The notes under the pieces are model-generated. The model was given only the letters and a program-made list of their open reading frames with translations. It was not told the origin of the DNA and did not search any database. A program made the translations under genes and the position numbers. A stretch of DNA of 64,000 bases from Cordylochernes scorpioides (lineage: Eukaryota; Arthropoda; Arachnida; Pseudoscorpiones; Chernetidae), in NCBI GenBank assembly GCA_030710605.1, contig CP092874.1:70970083-71034082 (forward strand), given 5' to 3'. How positions within the stretch are numbered: position 1 is the first letter of the stretch; every line of letters begins with the position of its first letter. Positions 1 through 9,185 of the stretch are shown one piece after another.

Positions 1-179
1 TACATACTAGCTAATAATCTCAATCTAAAAAAATATTCAAAACAAGCAATTTTAAGATAACACCATATGTAAAACAGTCGGCCAAGAAAACAACAACGAT
101 ATTACATCTTTCTCACATATTCACACACAATCTTGATTAATAATTAAAACTAATCTTTAACATTGTTTATTATACTTCA

Positions 180-251
180 TAATATATAATATTCGTTAGG
201 CAAAATTTCACTCGGATAAAACCCGGGCGAAGCCGGGTACACATCCGCTAG
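180..251 (+). mobile_element. Helitron 3' terminus
   Basis: The segment ends with a GC-rich hairpin (CCCGGGC-GAA-GCCGGG, about 222-237) followed about 10 bases later by CTAG at 248-251 and then a T. This is the known Helitron 3' end: a short hairpin, then CTRR, with insertion before a T. The same terminus recurs in reverse at 3832 and 4515. The 5' boundary is not in view and the element probably begins to the left of the window. Bases 1-180 show no gene. Confidence 0.75.
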
Positions 252-275
252 TAAATAAATAAATAAATAAATGAT
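252..275. repeat. (AAAT)n microsatellite
   Basis: A short run of AAAT repeats lies between the Helitron end and the Ty3 remnant and probably marks the breakpoint that truncates the Ty3 pol. Confidence 0.8.
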
Positions 276-282
276 ACACTTT

Positions 283-415
283 TTTTTATAAGGTTGGTCA
301 AAGGGTCAGCAATTTTTTAGAAATCTTTGATAAATTTTCTATAATATGAACACATTCCCAAAAAGGATTGTACTTCTTTGACCTTTTTGGGCCGAGGAAA
401 ATTTCTGACAGCTTT
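283..415 (-). pseudogene. Ty3 pol fragment, RT thumb/connection (element 1)
   Basis: On the minus strand this reads through the region just after the polymerase motifs, with the family-typical stretch [15 protein letters not shown], then a stop, then further weak similarity (ADPLTNL) before the AAAT repeat. It continues the pol reading of 880-1524 and was separated from it by the solo LTR at 416-879. RNase H and integrase are missing, so the element is truncated here by the Helitron end or repeat. It is non-functional. Confidence 0.75.
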
Positions 416-879
416 TGTTAAGAATGGTTGGGGGAAAGCGGCTCTAGATGGCGCGAGCCACGGGATGCGCCACAAAAGCACCACAGAGTGCGCCCACGTG
501 ACGGTTTTCAACTATATAAAAGAAGGTAGATAGGAGGCGAAGCGCGCGCGAGGGAGAAGAAGGTATTTGAACGGATATAGTCGCGGAGAGGAAGATAGGG
601 TCGGCGAAGCTAAAGTTTAAGGAAGAGCAAGGTTAAAGTTTAAGGAAGAGCGAAGTTAAAGTCAAAAAGATAAAGTTCAAGAACTCAAAGAAGTTGGAGA
701 TAACGGAGATAAAATTGGAGAAGTCAAAGTGAACGGTACATATGTAAATAGAGCCTTTTGAGATTTCGATTTGCAAATTAGAAAATAAAGTTCAAAATTA
801 TTAGAAAGGCTGAGAGTGATCTTTCTCTAGGATTCTAATGACTGGTAGTCATTCTTAGAAATAACACAAAGACTTAACA
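416..879 (+). mobile_element. solo LTR inserted in Ty3 pol
   Basis: A 464-bp block begins TGTTAAG and ends CTTAACA (7-bp inverted repeat, TG...CA) and is flanked by the 5-bp direct repeat GCTTT (411-415 and 880-884), the usual LTR-retrotransposon target duplication. It contains a TATA box (TATATAAA, about 513-520) and an AATAAA signal (about 784-789) in plus orientation. It also has a short internal tandem duplication (TAAAGTTTAAGGAAGAGC, about 610-652). The pol reading resumes on the other side (KAV codons on both flanks). No internal region is present, so it is a solo LTR left by LTR-LTR recombination. Confidence 0.82.
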
Positions 880-1830
880 GCTTTGATGTTATGTTCCGCG
901 GGTTTTATACCATGTTTGCTCGTTATATAGCCGAGAATCTCCAATTCTTCAAAAGCAAATCGGCATTTTTTGTCGTTTAACCTTAAATTAGATTCACGAA
1001 AACATCTAAAAAACAGCTTCAAGTCTTTTGAGGTGCGTTGGAAAATCCGGGCTATATATGATAACATCATCCAGATAACACAAACAAATTTGCCATCTCA
1101 GATTTCCAAGCATATTCTCCATATTTCTCTCAAAGGTAGCAGGCGCGTTACAAAGTCCAAAAGGCATCACGTTGAATTCATATAATCCATGCGCTGTAGT
1201 GAAAGCTGTTTTCTCTTTGTCTCTTCTTCGGCTTCAACTCGCCAATATCCAGATCTGAGGTCTATTGCTGAGAAGCATGTAGATCCTTGGAGAGTATCCA
1301 TAACTTCGTCTATTCTAGGGATCGGATAGACATCTTTTACTGTCACATTATTCAGTTTTCTGTAGTCCACACAAAATCTGTATTTACCATCTCGCTTCTT
1401 GACCAATATTACTGGAAAAGACCAGGGGCTAGAAGATGGCCTAATTATGCCTTCTGTAAGCATCTCGTCAATTTGCTCTTTTATAATATTTCGTTCCTTA
1501 GCACTTACCCAGTAAGGCTTGTGTTCAATTGGCTTCGCGTCTTGTGTCTATCCGATGTTTTGCCAAATTGGTTCTCCCAAATCTCGACGAAAACAGATCT
1601 CCATACCTTTCTAAAACTTGTTTTAACTCCTTCTGTTCATTTGGTGAAAGATTTTCGTTTATTTGGAATCTAGGTTCTTCGTTCTCTTCTACCTCTCTTT
1701 CTCGATTCACATTTATTTTCGCTGGACTACTTCCAAAAGCCAATGTTTGGTTTTTCATTATTTTTAACGGTCGAGGATACGGATTAGTTATCCAGATATG
1801 TGTTTCCCTATTTATAACATTGATCAAGCT
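880..1830 (-). pseudogene. Ty3 pol: linker and reverse transcriptase (element 1)
   Basis: Reading the minus strand from 1827: a linker segment (1525-1827), then the RT fingers with VKKRDGKYRFCVDYRKLN and FSAIDLRSGYW (about 1230-1420), then in another frame the palm with [14 protein letters not shown] and the catalytic YLDD (about 1067-1079), then DKKCRFAFEELEILGY. The order and motifs are those of Ty3 (Metaviridae-type) RT. At least two frameshifts (near 1200 and 1070) and the solo LTR break it, so it cannot encode an active enzyme. Confidence 0.85.
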
Positions 1831-1970
1831 TCTTGCTAGACGAAGTCCATTTGTTTTGAAACATTTTGCTGCTCACCTCGATAATATATTCCCCATCCTC
1901 TGTTTCTACCAATGCCTTAATCAATTTAATGGAACATTCCGGTACAATGGAATCCTTGGCACTCTTATTT

Positions 1971-2345
1971 TCAACATTTCAAATTAATTTCGTCATTATT
2001 ATTCGTCAAATCGTATTTTATAGTTTCTTGCTTACAATCTATTTTCGCGTTCATTTTCTTAAGGAAATCTCTCTCAAGAATTAATGTCCGTAAATGCGTT
2101 TTCAATATCACAAAGTTGTGTGATAATGTTTCGTCATCAATTTTTATATTTAAAAATATACTTCCTAACATGTCCAATTTTTTTCCATCGGGTCCTGCAC
2201 AAACTTTTGCGAGTTTACTTATACCATGGCCTGTATCGAGGGCCCTTCTGAGGTCGACCACTGAGAGGTCAGCACCTGTATCAACCAAAGCTTCAAAAGT
2301 CCCTGTCTTGTCCACATTAATTTTTAATTTGTATTTAGGGTCCAA
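1971..2345 (-). CDS. Ty3 aspartic protease domain (element 1)
   Basis: The 124-residue reading carries ALVDTGADLSVVDL, the DTG active-site loop of retropepsins, followed by the hydrophobic flap-like and ILERDF segments. It would be cleaved from a Gag-Pol polyprotein and process it. It lies just after gag in a different frame, so expression would need frameshifting or the frames have been broken by indels. The listed start is only an in-frame methionine; the domain probably has no start codon of its own. Confidence 0.75.
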   Translation of the reverse strand: MDPKYKLKINVDKTGTFEALVDTGADLSVVDLRRALDTGHGISKLAKVCAGPDGKKLDMLGSIFLNIKIDDETLSHNFVILKTHLRTLILERDFLKKMNAKIDCKQETIKYDLTNNNDEINLKC

Positions 2346-2401
2346 CTTCTTGATTCCGTTTATGGTCGACTTGCTTTGATTGACAGATTCAGGCGCGACG
2401 C

Positions 2402-3547
2402 TTAGTTTAAATCTTCCAACACGGAATATCTATTCCGGGTAGGAATATTTGTCTGTGTGCTATGACATACATTAGCATAAAGCCGAGGTCCTGATTTCTC
2501 TGATATTTCATTCATTTGGCATTTCTCTTCGACCTTCTCTTGGGTATCTGTTGGATCCTCTTCTAGGATTCTTATAAACTTGACCCTACAATAACGGGCC
2601 ACGTGCCCTGACTTGTTACACTTAAAGCAGATTGGTCTTCCATCTTCCGTCCTATTTTTGCTCACTTCTTGGCTTTTATTGTAGGTGTTTCTCTGAAGGT
2701 TTGGTTTCGGGACAAAGTTAGGATTATAAGGACGTCTAGGGGTAGAGGGCTGGGGAAAGTTGTTTCGATACTGTCTGGGAGTAGGAGGGGAGTCGTTCTT
2801 GTAATTATTGGAAACAGGGGCTTGGGGCCTGGAAGTGGTCTGGTAGTTTCGTGCGGCAGTCGGCGGCACGTACCTCGATTGTTGTTGGGGTCTAGAATAG
2901 CGTGGACCGTTATATAGGTTTCTGGATTTCTCCACACGTTCCCGATACTTCTTTTCAAAAGAATCCATTTTCTTGCACACGACAAGAAGGTCATCGGTCG
3001 TTTTAGGAGGGTTCAGGTAGAGCGCGAATGAGTACTCTTTTTTCAGTCCTCCAATAACATGTTCAATTTTTGTTTCTTCTTCCATTGCGGGGTCAACCTT
3101 GTTGCACAACACTAGAATGTCTTCCGCGAACCTGATTGCTGGTTCATTCCAGTGTTGCATTCTGTTGAGCTTCATTCTAAGTTCTTCTTTATTCGCGTCC
3201 AAAGAAAAATCCTGAATGAGGCGGATTTTAATATTTTCCCAGCTCGTGAAACTAGCCTTGTGTAAATTCAACCAGGTTTTAGCGCTTCCCGTCATGTTCA
3301 TGGCGGCATAACGGGCAATTATGTAGTCTGCCCAATGATAGAGGAAACCAATCTTTTCGAGGGATTCTATCCATGGGCGAGGGTCTTCTGTCCCACCATA
3401 TTTCGGAATTTCTATATTGGGGTTCAAAGCAACTGGTTCGAAACCAGCATCTCTACCAATTGTTGCACCAAGTTGAAGCTTTGCAGGGTCGTCGACCTTG
3501 GTTTCTTCCTTCTTGGTGTTATACACGTTTCCCGAGCGGGTTCCCAT
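2402..3547 (-). CDS. Ty3 Gag (element 1)
   Basis: An intact 381-codon ORF. It opens MGTRSGNVYN, followed by a capsid-like region (about 40-200; ...MTGSAKTWLNLHKASFTSWE is typical of retrotransposon gag domains), an R/Q/P-rich basic linker (210-300) and one CCHC zinc knuckle, CFKCNKSGHVARYC (about residues 310-323). It would form the retrotransposon particle and bind its RNA. It is the best-preserved gene of this element. The protease follows with a 56-base gap in another frame. No LTR or primer site could be recognised upstream at 3548-3680, because Helitron sequence starts at 3681. Confidence 0.88.
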   Translation of the reverse strand: MGTRSGNVYNTKKEETKVDDPAKLQLGATIGRDAGFEPVALNPNIEIPKYGGTEDPRPWIESLEKIGFLYHWADYIIARYAAMNMTGSAKTWLNLHKASFTSWENIKIRLIQDFSLDANKEELRMKLNRMQHWNEPAIRFAEDILVLCNKVDPAMEEETKIEHVIGGLKKEYSFALYLNPPKTTDDLLVVCKKMDSFEKKYRERVEKSRNLYNGPRYSRPQQQSRYVPPTAARNYQTTSRPQAPVSNNYKNDSPPTPRQYRNNFPQPSTPRRPYNPNFVPKPNLQRNTYNKSQEVSKNRTEDGRPICFKCNKSGHVARYCRVKFIRILEEDPTDTQEKVEEKCQMNEISEKSGPRLYANVCHSTQTNIPTRNRYSVLEDLN

Positions 3548-3680
3548 ATTAAAAGTAAATAAATAAAATTAAATAAAAATAAATTACCTTTTTAAAGTTA
3601 TTGTGTTTATTTATTCTTGTCTTCATCGTAGGTTGCGATCCGCAGTCTTCGTCTAGGTCCTCTCCCGCTCCAATAAGCAA

Positions 3681-3825
3681 TCAACATATATAGTCACGAC
3701 CGTCATGGGTTCTGTTACGGATGCGCGCGCATCATCATTATGATCATTATCATTATCCAATGATAATAATAATAATAATAATAATTATTATTATTATATT
3801 ATTATTATTATCCATCCATTATATA
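3681..3825 (+). mobile_element. Helitron 5'-terminal unit
   Basis: Starts TCAACATATATAGTCACG after an A. It continues with the GTCATGGG and TTCTGTTACGG blocks, GCGCGCGC, ATCATTATGATCATTATCATTAT, then (AAT)n/(ATT)n in palindromic order and ends ATTATCCATCC. It is one member of the repeated unit described at 7354-8287. There is no 3' hairpin or CTAG before the next TC at 3826. Confidence 0.7.
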
Positions 3826-3831
3826 TCAACA

Positions 3832-4512
3832 CTAGCGGATGTACCCGGCTTTGCCCGGGGGTTTTACTTGAGTAAAGGTTTGTCTAACGAACATTTGTTA
3901 AAACAATTCTCTATAAACTTATAAAAAATATATATATATTTTGATAATTTGAAACTCGTAAATTTGCATCTCTCGATAAAGTGATCATTTTTTCCCGGTC
4001 CCTGTGTGCTGTGTCATCCTGAATTTTGTTTTTCCTAATTTTCTACATTACAAAATCATCGTTTTATCTAGTGAACCTTTTTTCCCGGTCCCTTGAAAAA
4101 TACTCGATAAGTTGAATAAAATCAATATTAATTGGTTCCCTCGGTAATTGGAAGTTAAAGGAATAGTAACTTCGCCTTGAATTGTATCATTATTCTTGTC
4201 TCAAATAAATTGCCGTGTCATCCTGAGATAATCTTACTTTTGATAAATAATCTTTAAGATAATAAACTTAGTGATAATAAAACTTTTAGATAAAAACTTG
4301 TTATCATCGTCGCAATGGTGGCGCTGCTTGCGAGTTAAATCTACAAATCTTCAAATAACTCTAAGGATATTCAAGATATTCAAAAAATTATTTTTCAAAA
4401 ACCTTCCCGGAGATATACCTAATAATATCCCAAATTTTCACGGCGATTGGATGTATGGTTTTTGAATCTATAGAGTCACACAGACAGACATTCAATTTTA
4501 TATATATATAGA
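3832..4512 (-). mobile_element. non-autonomous Helitron, tandem member 1
   Basis: On the minus strand the element starts TCTATATATA (plus GA at 4511-4512) and ends with a hairpin (CCCGGGCAAAGCCGGG, plus 3844-3859) and CTAG (plus 3832-3835). The flanking bases are A and T, as expected for Helitrons. It is 681 bp with no significant ORF. Two internal blocks (TTTTTCCCGGTCCC and TAATTGGTTCCCTCGGTAATTGG) are shared with the next element. It lies with 4515-5027 inside the 5' end of the autonomous copy, in an A|T site. Confidence 0.8.
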
Positions 4513-4514
4513 TA

Positions 4515-5027
4515 CTAGCGGACCCGCCCGGCTTCGCCCGGGTTTTACCCGAGTAAAAGTTTGTCTAACGAATCTCTCGATAAAGTGAACATTTTTTTCC
4601 CGGTCCCTTGAAAAATACTCGATAAGTTGAATAAAATCAATATTAATTGGTTCCCTCGGTAATTGGAAGTTAAAGGAATAGTATCTTGCCTTTGAATTGT
4701 ATCATTATTCTTGTCTCAAATAAATTGCCGTGTCATCCTGAATTTTGTCTTTCCTAATTTTCTACATTACAAAATCATCGTATCATCATGATAATATTTA
4801 GAGCAGATTGTTGAATTATAACAGATAAATTATAATATTTATCTTGATTATTTCTAGGCGAAAAGTTATTTCAAAAATTTTATTTGCTAGAAACCTTCCC
4901 AGTACTATACTAAATAACTTCCCAAAGTTTCATGGCGATTCAATGAGTGGTTTGGTCAGGCATAAAGGACAAACAAACAAACAAACAAACAAACAAACAG
5001 ACATACATTCATTTTTATATATATAGA
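4515..5027 (-). mobile_element. non-autonomous Helitron, tandem member 2
   Basis: 513 bp, same orientation and family as the previous element and separated from it by TA only. On the minus strand it runs from TCTATATATA (5027) to hairpin and CTAG (4515-4518). Near its 5' end it holds a (CAAA)n microsatellite (about 4969-4998), common in non-autonomous Helitrons. No ORF of interest. Confidence 0.8.
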
Positions 5028-5346
5028 TATAGTCACGACCGTCATGGGTTCTGTCACGGATGCGCGCGCATCATCATTATGATCATTATCATAATGAAAA
5101 TTATATTTAAAAAAAAAAAGAAAAACATTTTAAAATTAAAAACTTTATTTTAAAAATAAATATATATTTTAAAATAACAGAATATTTTAATTTTCAATAA
5201 ATTTCATAGATATATTTCATCCAAAAAAATAATAATTTTGATAACTTGATTACTAATTGTTTACTTTGATTACTAATTACCCATATTCTTCTGCTTTTAC
5301 TTAATATTACCTATTTACTAAAATAATCATTGTATGCAAAAAAAAC
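5028..5346 (+). mobile_element. autonomous Helitron 1, 5' leader
   Basis: TATAGTCACGACCGTCATGG resumes the Helitron 5' terminus interrupted after TCAACA at 3826-3831. It is followed by GTTCTGTCACGG, GCGCGCGC and an AT-rich leader up to the ATG at 5347. The same leader, about 95% alike by eye, precedes the second copy at 8288-8627. No 3' hairpin and CTAG belongs to this copy, so the element is truncated. Confidence 0.65.
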
Positions 5347-6689
5347 ATGCCTCCTAAGAAATATAACTCTGAAGAGGAAAGAAAGGCCGCAGCTGCCGCA
5401 AAAAGGCAAAATGCAAGGCAACAAGAAACAGCTGATCAACGCGCTGAACGACTCCAACGAGATTCTGAAGCTAAACGTCTAAAACTAGATAATGAAACAG
5501 CAGAACAACGTGCTGCAAGACTTCTGCGTAAAGCTGAAACTTCTAGAAGTCGTATTGACAATGAAACAGCAGAACAACGTGCTGCAAGACTTCTGCGTAA
5601 AGCTGAAACTTCTAGAAGTCGTATTGACAATGAAACAGCAGAACAACGTGCTGCAAGACTTCTGCGTAAAGCTGAAACTTCTAGAAGTCGTATTGACAAT
5701 GAAACAGCAGAACAACGTGCTGCAAGACTTCTGCGTAAAGCTGAAACTTCTAGAAGTCGTATTGACAATGAAACAGCAGAACAACGTGCTGCAAGACTTC
5801 TGCGTAAAGCTGAAACTTCTAGAAGTCGTATTGACAATGAAACAGCAGAACAACGTGCTGCAAGACTTCTGCGTAAAGCTGAAACTTCTAGAAGTCGTAT
5901 TGACAATGAAACAGCAGAACAACGTGCTGCAAGACTTCTGCGTAAAGCTGAAACTTCTAGAAGTCGTATTGACAATGAAACAGCAGAACAAAGTGCTGCA
6001 AGACTTCTGCGTAAAGCTGAAACTTCTAGAAGTCGTATTGACAATGAAACAGCAGAACAACATGCTGCAAGACTTCTGCGTAAAGCTGAAACTTCTAGAA
6101 GTCGTATTGACAATGAAACAGCAGAACAACGTGCTGCAAGACTTCTGCGTAAAGCTGAAACTTCTAGAAGTCGTATTGACAATGAAACAGCAGAACAAAG
6201 TGCTGCAAGACTTCTGCGTAAAGCTGAAACTTCTAGAAGTCGTATGACAATGAAACACCAGAACAACGTGCTGCAAGACTTCTGCGTAAAGCTGAAACTT
6301 ATAGAAGTCGTATTGACAATGAAACAGCAGAACAACATGCTGCAAGACTTCAACATGATGCTGAGGCTCACAGGCGATATCGGCGACCGACAATTAGAAC
6401 TAATGCAATTGATTTGGCTAATATAGATGAAAAAGAAATTATTGAATTTTACTGTGGCCAAATGAATGAAAGTTGCGAATTTTGCAATTCTTTAAATTTC
6501 ATGGGAGAAGACCCCCAGATAGAAAATTCTCAGCTTGCTGCCATAAAGGCAAAATAGATTTACCGGAGCAGGATTATCCAGAATACCTGGAAACCTTAAT
6601 GAATGGCGTTGACCATAATAGTAAAAATTTTATGGAAAATATTAGATCTTACAATAGCTCATTGGCATTTGCATCCATGGGGGCAAACA
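5347..6689 (+). pseudogene. Helitron Rep/helicase protein, N-terminal part (copy 1)
   Basis: The reading starts MPPKKYNSEEERKAAAAAKR and runs into 13 copies of a 23-residue charged repeat. After a 1-base deletion at about 6244 it continues in another frame, through a region with FYCGQMNESCEFCNSLNF, to CCHKGKIDLP (about 6539-6569) and ENIRSYNSSLAFASMGANI, which is typical of the segment just before the Rep catalytic region of animal Helitron proteins. Another frame change occurs near 6530. It is cut at 6690 by a Helitron 5' end inserted between A and T. The HUH nuclease and helicase are absent, so it is inactive. A full-length protein would drive rolling-circle transposition. Confidence 0.8.
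5489..6356 (+). repeat. 69-bp coding minisatellite in Helitron protein
   Basis: About 13 near-identical 69-bp units encode NETAEQRAARLLRKAETSRSR plus ID. Variation is concentrated at one codon (Arg, Ser or His before AAR); the sixth units onward differ slightly. The last two units carry more changes and follow the 1-base deletion. The repeat predicts a highly charged helical or coiled-coil segment. Copy 2 at 8764 has only about six units, so the array expanded in this copy. Confidence 0.92.
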
Positions 6690-7353
6690 TCAACATATAT
6701 AGTCACGACCGTCATGGACCGGCCGGTTCTGTCACGGATGCGCGCGCATCATCATTATGATCATTATCATTATCTAATGATAATAATAATAATAATAATT
6801 ATTATTATTATTATATTATTATTATTATCCATCAAAGTGCTGTTCTGTGCCAGTTCTGTCACGGATGCGCGCGCACAGGGAGGTCACGTGCTCGCCGGCA
6901 GCCAACGGGCGCGCGCCGCCGGCATTACGTCATAGATTATAAACACAAGGTAATAAGGCCAAATAAAAAAATAGTGTGTGATAAGGCACAATTTGGATTA
7001 TCTACTTATATAATTGCCTTATTCTGTCTGTGAAGTTCACTGTGTGAAGTTCACGGATAGATTTTGGTCAGAATGGATAAAATAAAAAAAGTGTCAAGGG
7101 ATGGAAATCGAACCCACGACCTTCCGCTTACCGGGCAGATGCCATGACCACTAGGCTACCCTGGACATATTTTTCCGTTCACATTTTTATTTTTATATTT
7201 TCAAGACACACACAGTTTGGGGCGGGACGTTTCACAAGAGAGACATCCACGGCGCCAATTTATAATTGTAACGAATAGTATTTTAATTAAAACATTTTAA
7301 AAATATATACGCACTCGGGTAAAACCCGGGCGTTGCCCGGGCCATTCGTCTAG
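6690..7353 (+). mobile_element. non-autonomous Helitron A with tRNA-like insert
   Basis: Starts TCAACATATATAGTCACG at an A|T site inside the Helitron protein pseudogene and ends with the perfect hairpin CCCGGGC-GTT-GCCCGGG and CTAG (7350-7353), followed by T. Inside are the AAT/ATT palindromic microsatellite, then a repeat of TTCTGTCACGGATGCGCGCGC, a GC-rich block (CACGTGCTCGCCGGC), a segment related to the palindromic MITE (ATAAACACAAGGTAATAAG), and a tRNA-like sequence. No ORF. It appears to be a 5' unit fused to a second partial copy. Confidence 0.75.
7094..7165 (-). tRNA. tRNA-like sequence in Helitron A
   Basis: On the minus strand the 72 bases fold as a cloverleaf. The acceptor TCCAGGG/CCCTTGA has one mismatch, the A box is TAGCCTAGTGGTCA, the anticodon stem is TCTGC/GCGGA with loop CCGGTAA, and the T arm has the B box GGTTCGATT. 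The anticodon position reads GGT (threonine type), but base 33 is C instead of the normal T. It lies inside a repeated Helitron, so it is more likely a captured tRNA-derived sequence than a working tRNA. Confidence 0.6.
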
Positions 7354-7441
7354 TCAACATATATAGTCACGACCGTCATGGGCCGGCCGGCCGGTTCTGT
7401 CACGGGTGCGCGCGCATCATCATTATGATCATTATCTAATG

Positions 7442-7473
<32 letters not shown>

Positions 7474-8230
7474 TATTATTATTATATTATTATTATTATC
7501 CATCCATCCCTATATATAGTCACGACCGTCATGGGCGGGCTGGCCGGCCGGCCGGCCGGTTCTGTCACGGATGCGCGCGCACCATCATTATGATCATTAT
7601 CATTATCTAATGATAATAATAATAATAATAATTATTATTATTATATTATTATTATTATCCATCCATCAACTTATAAGTCACGACCGTCATGGGCCAGCTG
7701 GCCGGCCGGCCGGTTCTGTCACGGATGCGCGCGCATCATCATTATGATCATTATCATTATCTAATGATAATAATAATAATAATTCTTATTATTATTATTA
7801 TTATTATTATATTATTATTATTATCCATCAACATATATAGTCACGACCGTCATGGGCCGGCCGGTTCTGTCACGGATGCGCGCGCATCATCATTATGATC
7901 ATTATCATTATCTAATGATAATAATAATAATAATAATAATTATTATTATTATTATTATTATATTATTATTATCAACATATATAGTCACGACCGTCATAGG
8001 CGGGCCGGCCGGCCGGCCGGTTCTGTCACGGATGCGCGCGCATCATCATTATGATCATTATCATTATCTAATGATAATAATAATAATAATAATTCTTATT
8101 ATTATTATTATTATTATTATTATATTATTATTATTATCCATCAACATATATAGTCACGACCGTCATGGGCCGGCCGGTTCTGTCACGGATGCGCGCGCAT
8201 CATCATTATGATCATTATCATTATCTAATG

Positions 8231-8262
<32 letters not shown>

Positions 8263-8287
8263 TATTATTATTATTATATTATTATTA
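7354..8287 (+). repeat. tandem array of Helitron 5'-terminal units
   Basis: Six units begin near 7354, 7509, 7666, 7828, 7972 and 8141 and the seventh (8288) opens the second autonomous copy; spacing is 144-169 bases. Each has TC-rich start TCAACATATATAGTCACG, GTCATGGG, (CCGG)n of variable length, TTCTGTCACGG, GCGCGCGC, ATCATTATGATC and then a long (AAT)n(ATT)n palindrome ending ATTATCCA or ATTATC. None has the 3' hairpin/CTAG. Length differences come from CCGG and AAT counts. ORFs called here only translate microsatellite and are not genes. Confidence 0.85.
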
Positions 8288-8627
8288 TCAACATATATAG
8301 TCACGACCGTCATAGCGGGCCGGCCGGCCGGCCGGTTCTGTCACGGATGCGCGCGCATCATCATTATGATCATTATCATAATGAAAATTATATTTAAAAA
8401 AAAGAAAAACATTTTAAAATTAAAAACTTTATTTTAAAAAATAAATATATATTTTAAAATAACAGAATATTTAATTTTCAATAAATTTCATAGATATATT
8501 TCATCCAAAAAAATAATTTTGATAACTTGATTACTAATTGTTTACTTTGATTACTAATTACCCATATTCTTCTGCTTTTACTTAATATTACCTATTTACT
8601 AAAATAATCATTGTATGCAAATAAAAC
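8288..8627 (+). mobile_element. autonomous Helitron 2, 5' terminus and leader
   Basis: TC at 8288 begins the same terminus, followed by (CCGG)n, TTCTGTCACGG and GCGCGCGC, then the AT-rich leader shared with 5028-5346, leading to ATG at 8628. Promoter elements cannot be assigned with confidence. Confidence 0.7.
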
Positions 8628-9152
8628 ATGCCTCCTAAGAAATATAACTCTGAAGAGGAAAGAAAGGCCGCAGCTGCCGCAAAAAGGCAAAATGCAAGGC
8701 AACAAGAAACAGCTGATCAACGCGCTGAACGACTCCAACGAGATTCTGAAGCTAAACGTCTAAAACTAGATAATGAAACAGCAGAACAACGTGCTGCAAG
8801 ACTTCTGCGTAAAGCTGAAACTTCTAGAAGTCGTATTGACAATGAAACAGCAGAACAACGTGCTGCAAGACTTCTGCGTAAAGCTGAAACTTCTAGAAGT
8901 CGTATTGAAAATGAAACAGCAGAACAAAGTGCTGCAAGACTTCTGCGTAAAGCTGAAACTTCTAGAAGTCGTATTGACAATGAAACAGCAGAACAACATG
9001 CTGCAAGACTTCTGCGTAAAGCTGAAACTTCTAGAAGTCGTATTGACAATGAAACAGCAGAACAACGTGCTGCAAGACTTCTGCGTAAAGCTGAAACTTC
9101 TAGAAGTCGTATTGACAATGAAACAGCAGAACAAAGTGCTGCAAGACTTCTA
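8628..9152 (+). pseudogene. Helitron Rep/helicase protein, N-terminal part (copy 2)
   Basis: Begins with the same MPPKKYNSEEERKAAAAAKR as copy 1 and keeps one open frame through about six 23-residue repeats (including an Arg, Ser and His series in the same order as the end of copy 1). The frame then runs abruptly into AAT/ATT microsatellite at about 9153. Everything after the repeat is missing. The break falls in sequence identical to the tail of the 5' units, which suggests microsatellite-mediated recombination. Confidence 0.8.
8764..9150 (+). repeat. 69-bp coding minisatellite, copy 2
   Basis: About five and a half units of the 69-bp repeat, the last truncated by microsatellite. One unit has a GAA in place of GAC (Glu for Asp) not seen in copy 1. 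The order of the Arg/Ser/His variants matches the last units of copy 1, so the extra units of copy 1 arose by expansion of the first type. Confidence 0.9.
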
Positions 9153-9185
9153 ATAATAAATATTATTATTATATTATTATTATTA

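Noticed and set aside
5436..6461. Long minus-strand ORFs over the 69-bp repeat
   Set aside because: They are antisense readings of the repeat (repeating CSTLFCCF or RLLEVSALRRSLAA) and exist only because the 69-bp unit is a multiple of three.
7354..8287. CRISPR-like array
   Set aside because: Regular spacing of about 150 bp suggested it, but this is eukaryotic DNA, the repeats are long and the intervening sequence is repeat too, with no spacers.
7689..8437. ORFs with long isoleucine runs in the Helitron units
   Set aside because: They translate AAT/ATT microsatellite; there are no protein features and the frames depend on repeat number.
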